Shown: positions 5,137 to 5,334 of the stretch, one piece after another | Numbering within the stretch: the stretch's first letter is position 1 | How the letters are laid out: every line of letters begins with the position of its first letter | NCBI GenBank assembly: GCA_023511475.1 | Contig: JAIMBM010000256.1 | Coordinates: 1-5,334 of the forward strand | From: Anaerolineae bacterium | Lineage (GTDB): Bacteria > Chloroflexota > Anaerolineae > SpSt-313 | Direction: 5' to 3' | DNA length: 5,334 bases | Notes under the pieces: model-generated | The model's database searches: none | Seen by the model: the letters and a program-made list of their open reading frames with translations, nothing else | What the model was told of the DNA's origin: nothing | Translations under genes and position numbers: made by a program

Positions 5137-5334
5137 TCTCTCAGACACTGGGGGTGTAACTGTTTGGGAGCGGGCTTATCTGTGCTGCCGCCAGGACCCC
5201 CCACCCCCGTGTCTCCCCTCCCCAGGCCGCCGCCCCCGCGGCCCCCGGGGGGGGGGGGGGGGAGGGGAAGCCAGCGGGCGGCCCGCACCTCCAGCGCCGG
5301 CGCCAGCGCCTCCGCCGCCACCTGGAGGCGGGCC
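5133..5334 (-). CDS. possible 3' end of an upstream gene (partial)
   Basis: A minus-strand frame is open from the right edge to a TGA at 5133-5135. Its first part (about 5265-5334) reads as ordinary protein, ARLQVAAEALAPALEVRAAR, with almost every third codon position G or C, as in a real high-GC gene. It then enters the 16-base G run (poly-proline) and becomes Gly/Pro-rich low-complexity sequence, which looks unlike a real C-terminus. If the G-run length is wrong, the true frame could shift; one alternative frame ends slightly earlier, near 5142. The product is not recognisable. Confidence 0.25.
   Translation of the reverse strand, partial: ARLQVAAEALAPALEVRAARWLPLPPPPPGGRGGGGLGRGDTGVGGPGGSTDKPAPKQLHPQCLRD
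5197..5223 (-). other. canonical G-quadruplex motif upstream of ResB-like gene
   Basis: On the minus strand there are four G tracts in transcription order: G4, G4, G5 and G6, with loops of 1, 6 and 1 bases (A, AGACAC, T). This satisfies the strict quadruplex pattern with four-tetrad potential. It lies about 60 bases upstream of the -35 box, on the non-template strand relative to the ResB-like gene. Any regulatory role is inferred. Confidence 0.6.
5247..5262. repeat. 16-base G homopolymer
   Basis: An unbroken run of 16 G on the plus strand, preceded by five C and followed by A and four more G. Such a run is rare in a genome. It may be slippage-prone (phase-variable) or an assembly or sequencing artefact; the sequence alone cannot tell. 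Confidence 0.7.

Noticed and set aside
5286..5328. Direct copies of CCAGCGCC and a CCTCCA/TGGAGG inverted pair near the right edge
   Set aside because: They are short, GC-rich and lie in a stretch that reads as Ala/Leu/Glu-rich coding sequence, which explains them well enough.

Overview
This is a GC-rich bacterial window (about two-thirds G+C by eye) with six convincing protein genes, all on the minus strand. GTG and TTG starts are frequent (three GTG, one TTG and two ATG). The two promoters I can see are close to the sigma-70 consensus. I cannot name the organism. High GC, a ResB-type cytochrome c biogenesis protein and an LpdD-like/UbiX pair would suit groups such as Chloroflexota, deep-branching Bacillota or Armatimonadota, but that is only a guess.

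Layout in the direction of transcription (right to left). The right edge (5134-5334) is very C/G-rich. It holds a G-quadruplex motif, a 16-base G run and possibly the end of an upstream gene. A near-consensus promoter (5108-5136) drives a 519-residue membrane protein. Its N-terminal part is ResB-like and its C-terminal part looks like a shortened, degenerate CcsA/WWD haem-handling domain. A second near-consensus promoter (3445-3473) follows and drives galactokinase (galK). After a 62-base gap with a perfect 10-bp hairpin comes a class II aldolase-fold protein whose active-site residues fit L-ribulose-5-phosphate 4-epimerase. A small DUF2007-type protein follows, then an LpdD-like (prenylated-flavin chaperone family) protein, which overlaps the start of ubiX (flavin prenyltransferase) by four bases. 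The left 203 bases carry no gene I can support.

How the genes fit together. From galK to ubiX the genes are co-directional with gaps of 62, 61, 9 and -4 bases and no visible internal promoter, so one transcript is plausible. It would combine sugar catabolism (galactose phosphorylation, pentulose-phosphate epimerisation) with a prenylated-FMN module (UbiX plus LpdD-like). The UbiD-family decarboxylase that would use this cofactor is not in the window. The ResB-like gene has its own promoter and is probably a separate unit, though read-through into galK is possible because no terminator is visible between them.

The most unusual item is the ResB-CcsA-like fusion, whose WWD signature and haem-ligand histidines appear to be lost. 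I found no evidence of a wholly new system, RNA gene, CRISPR array, insertion sequence or phage element.
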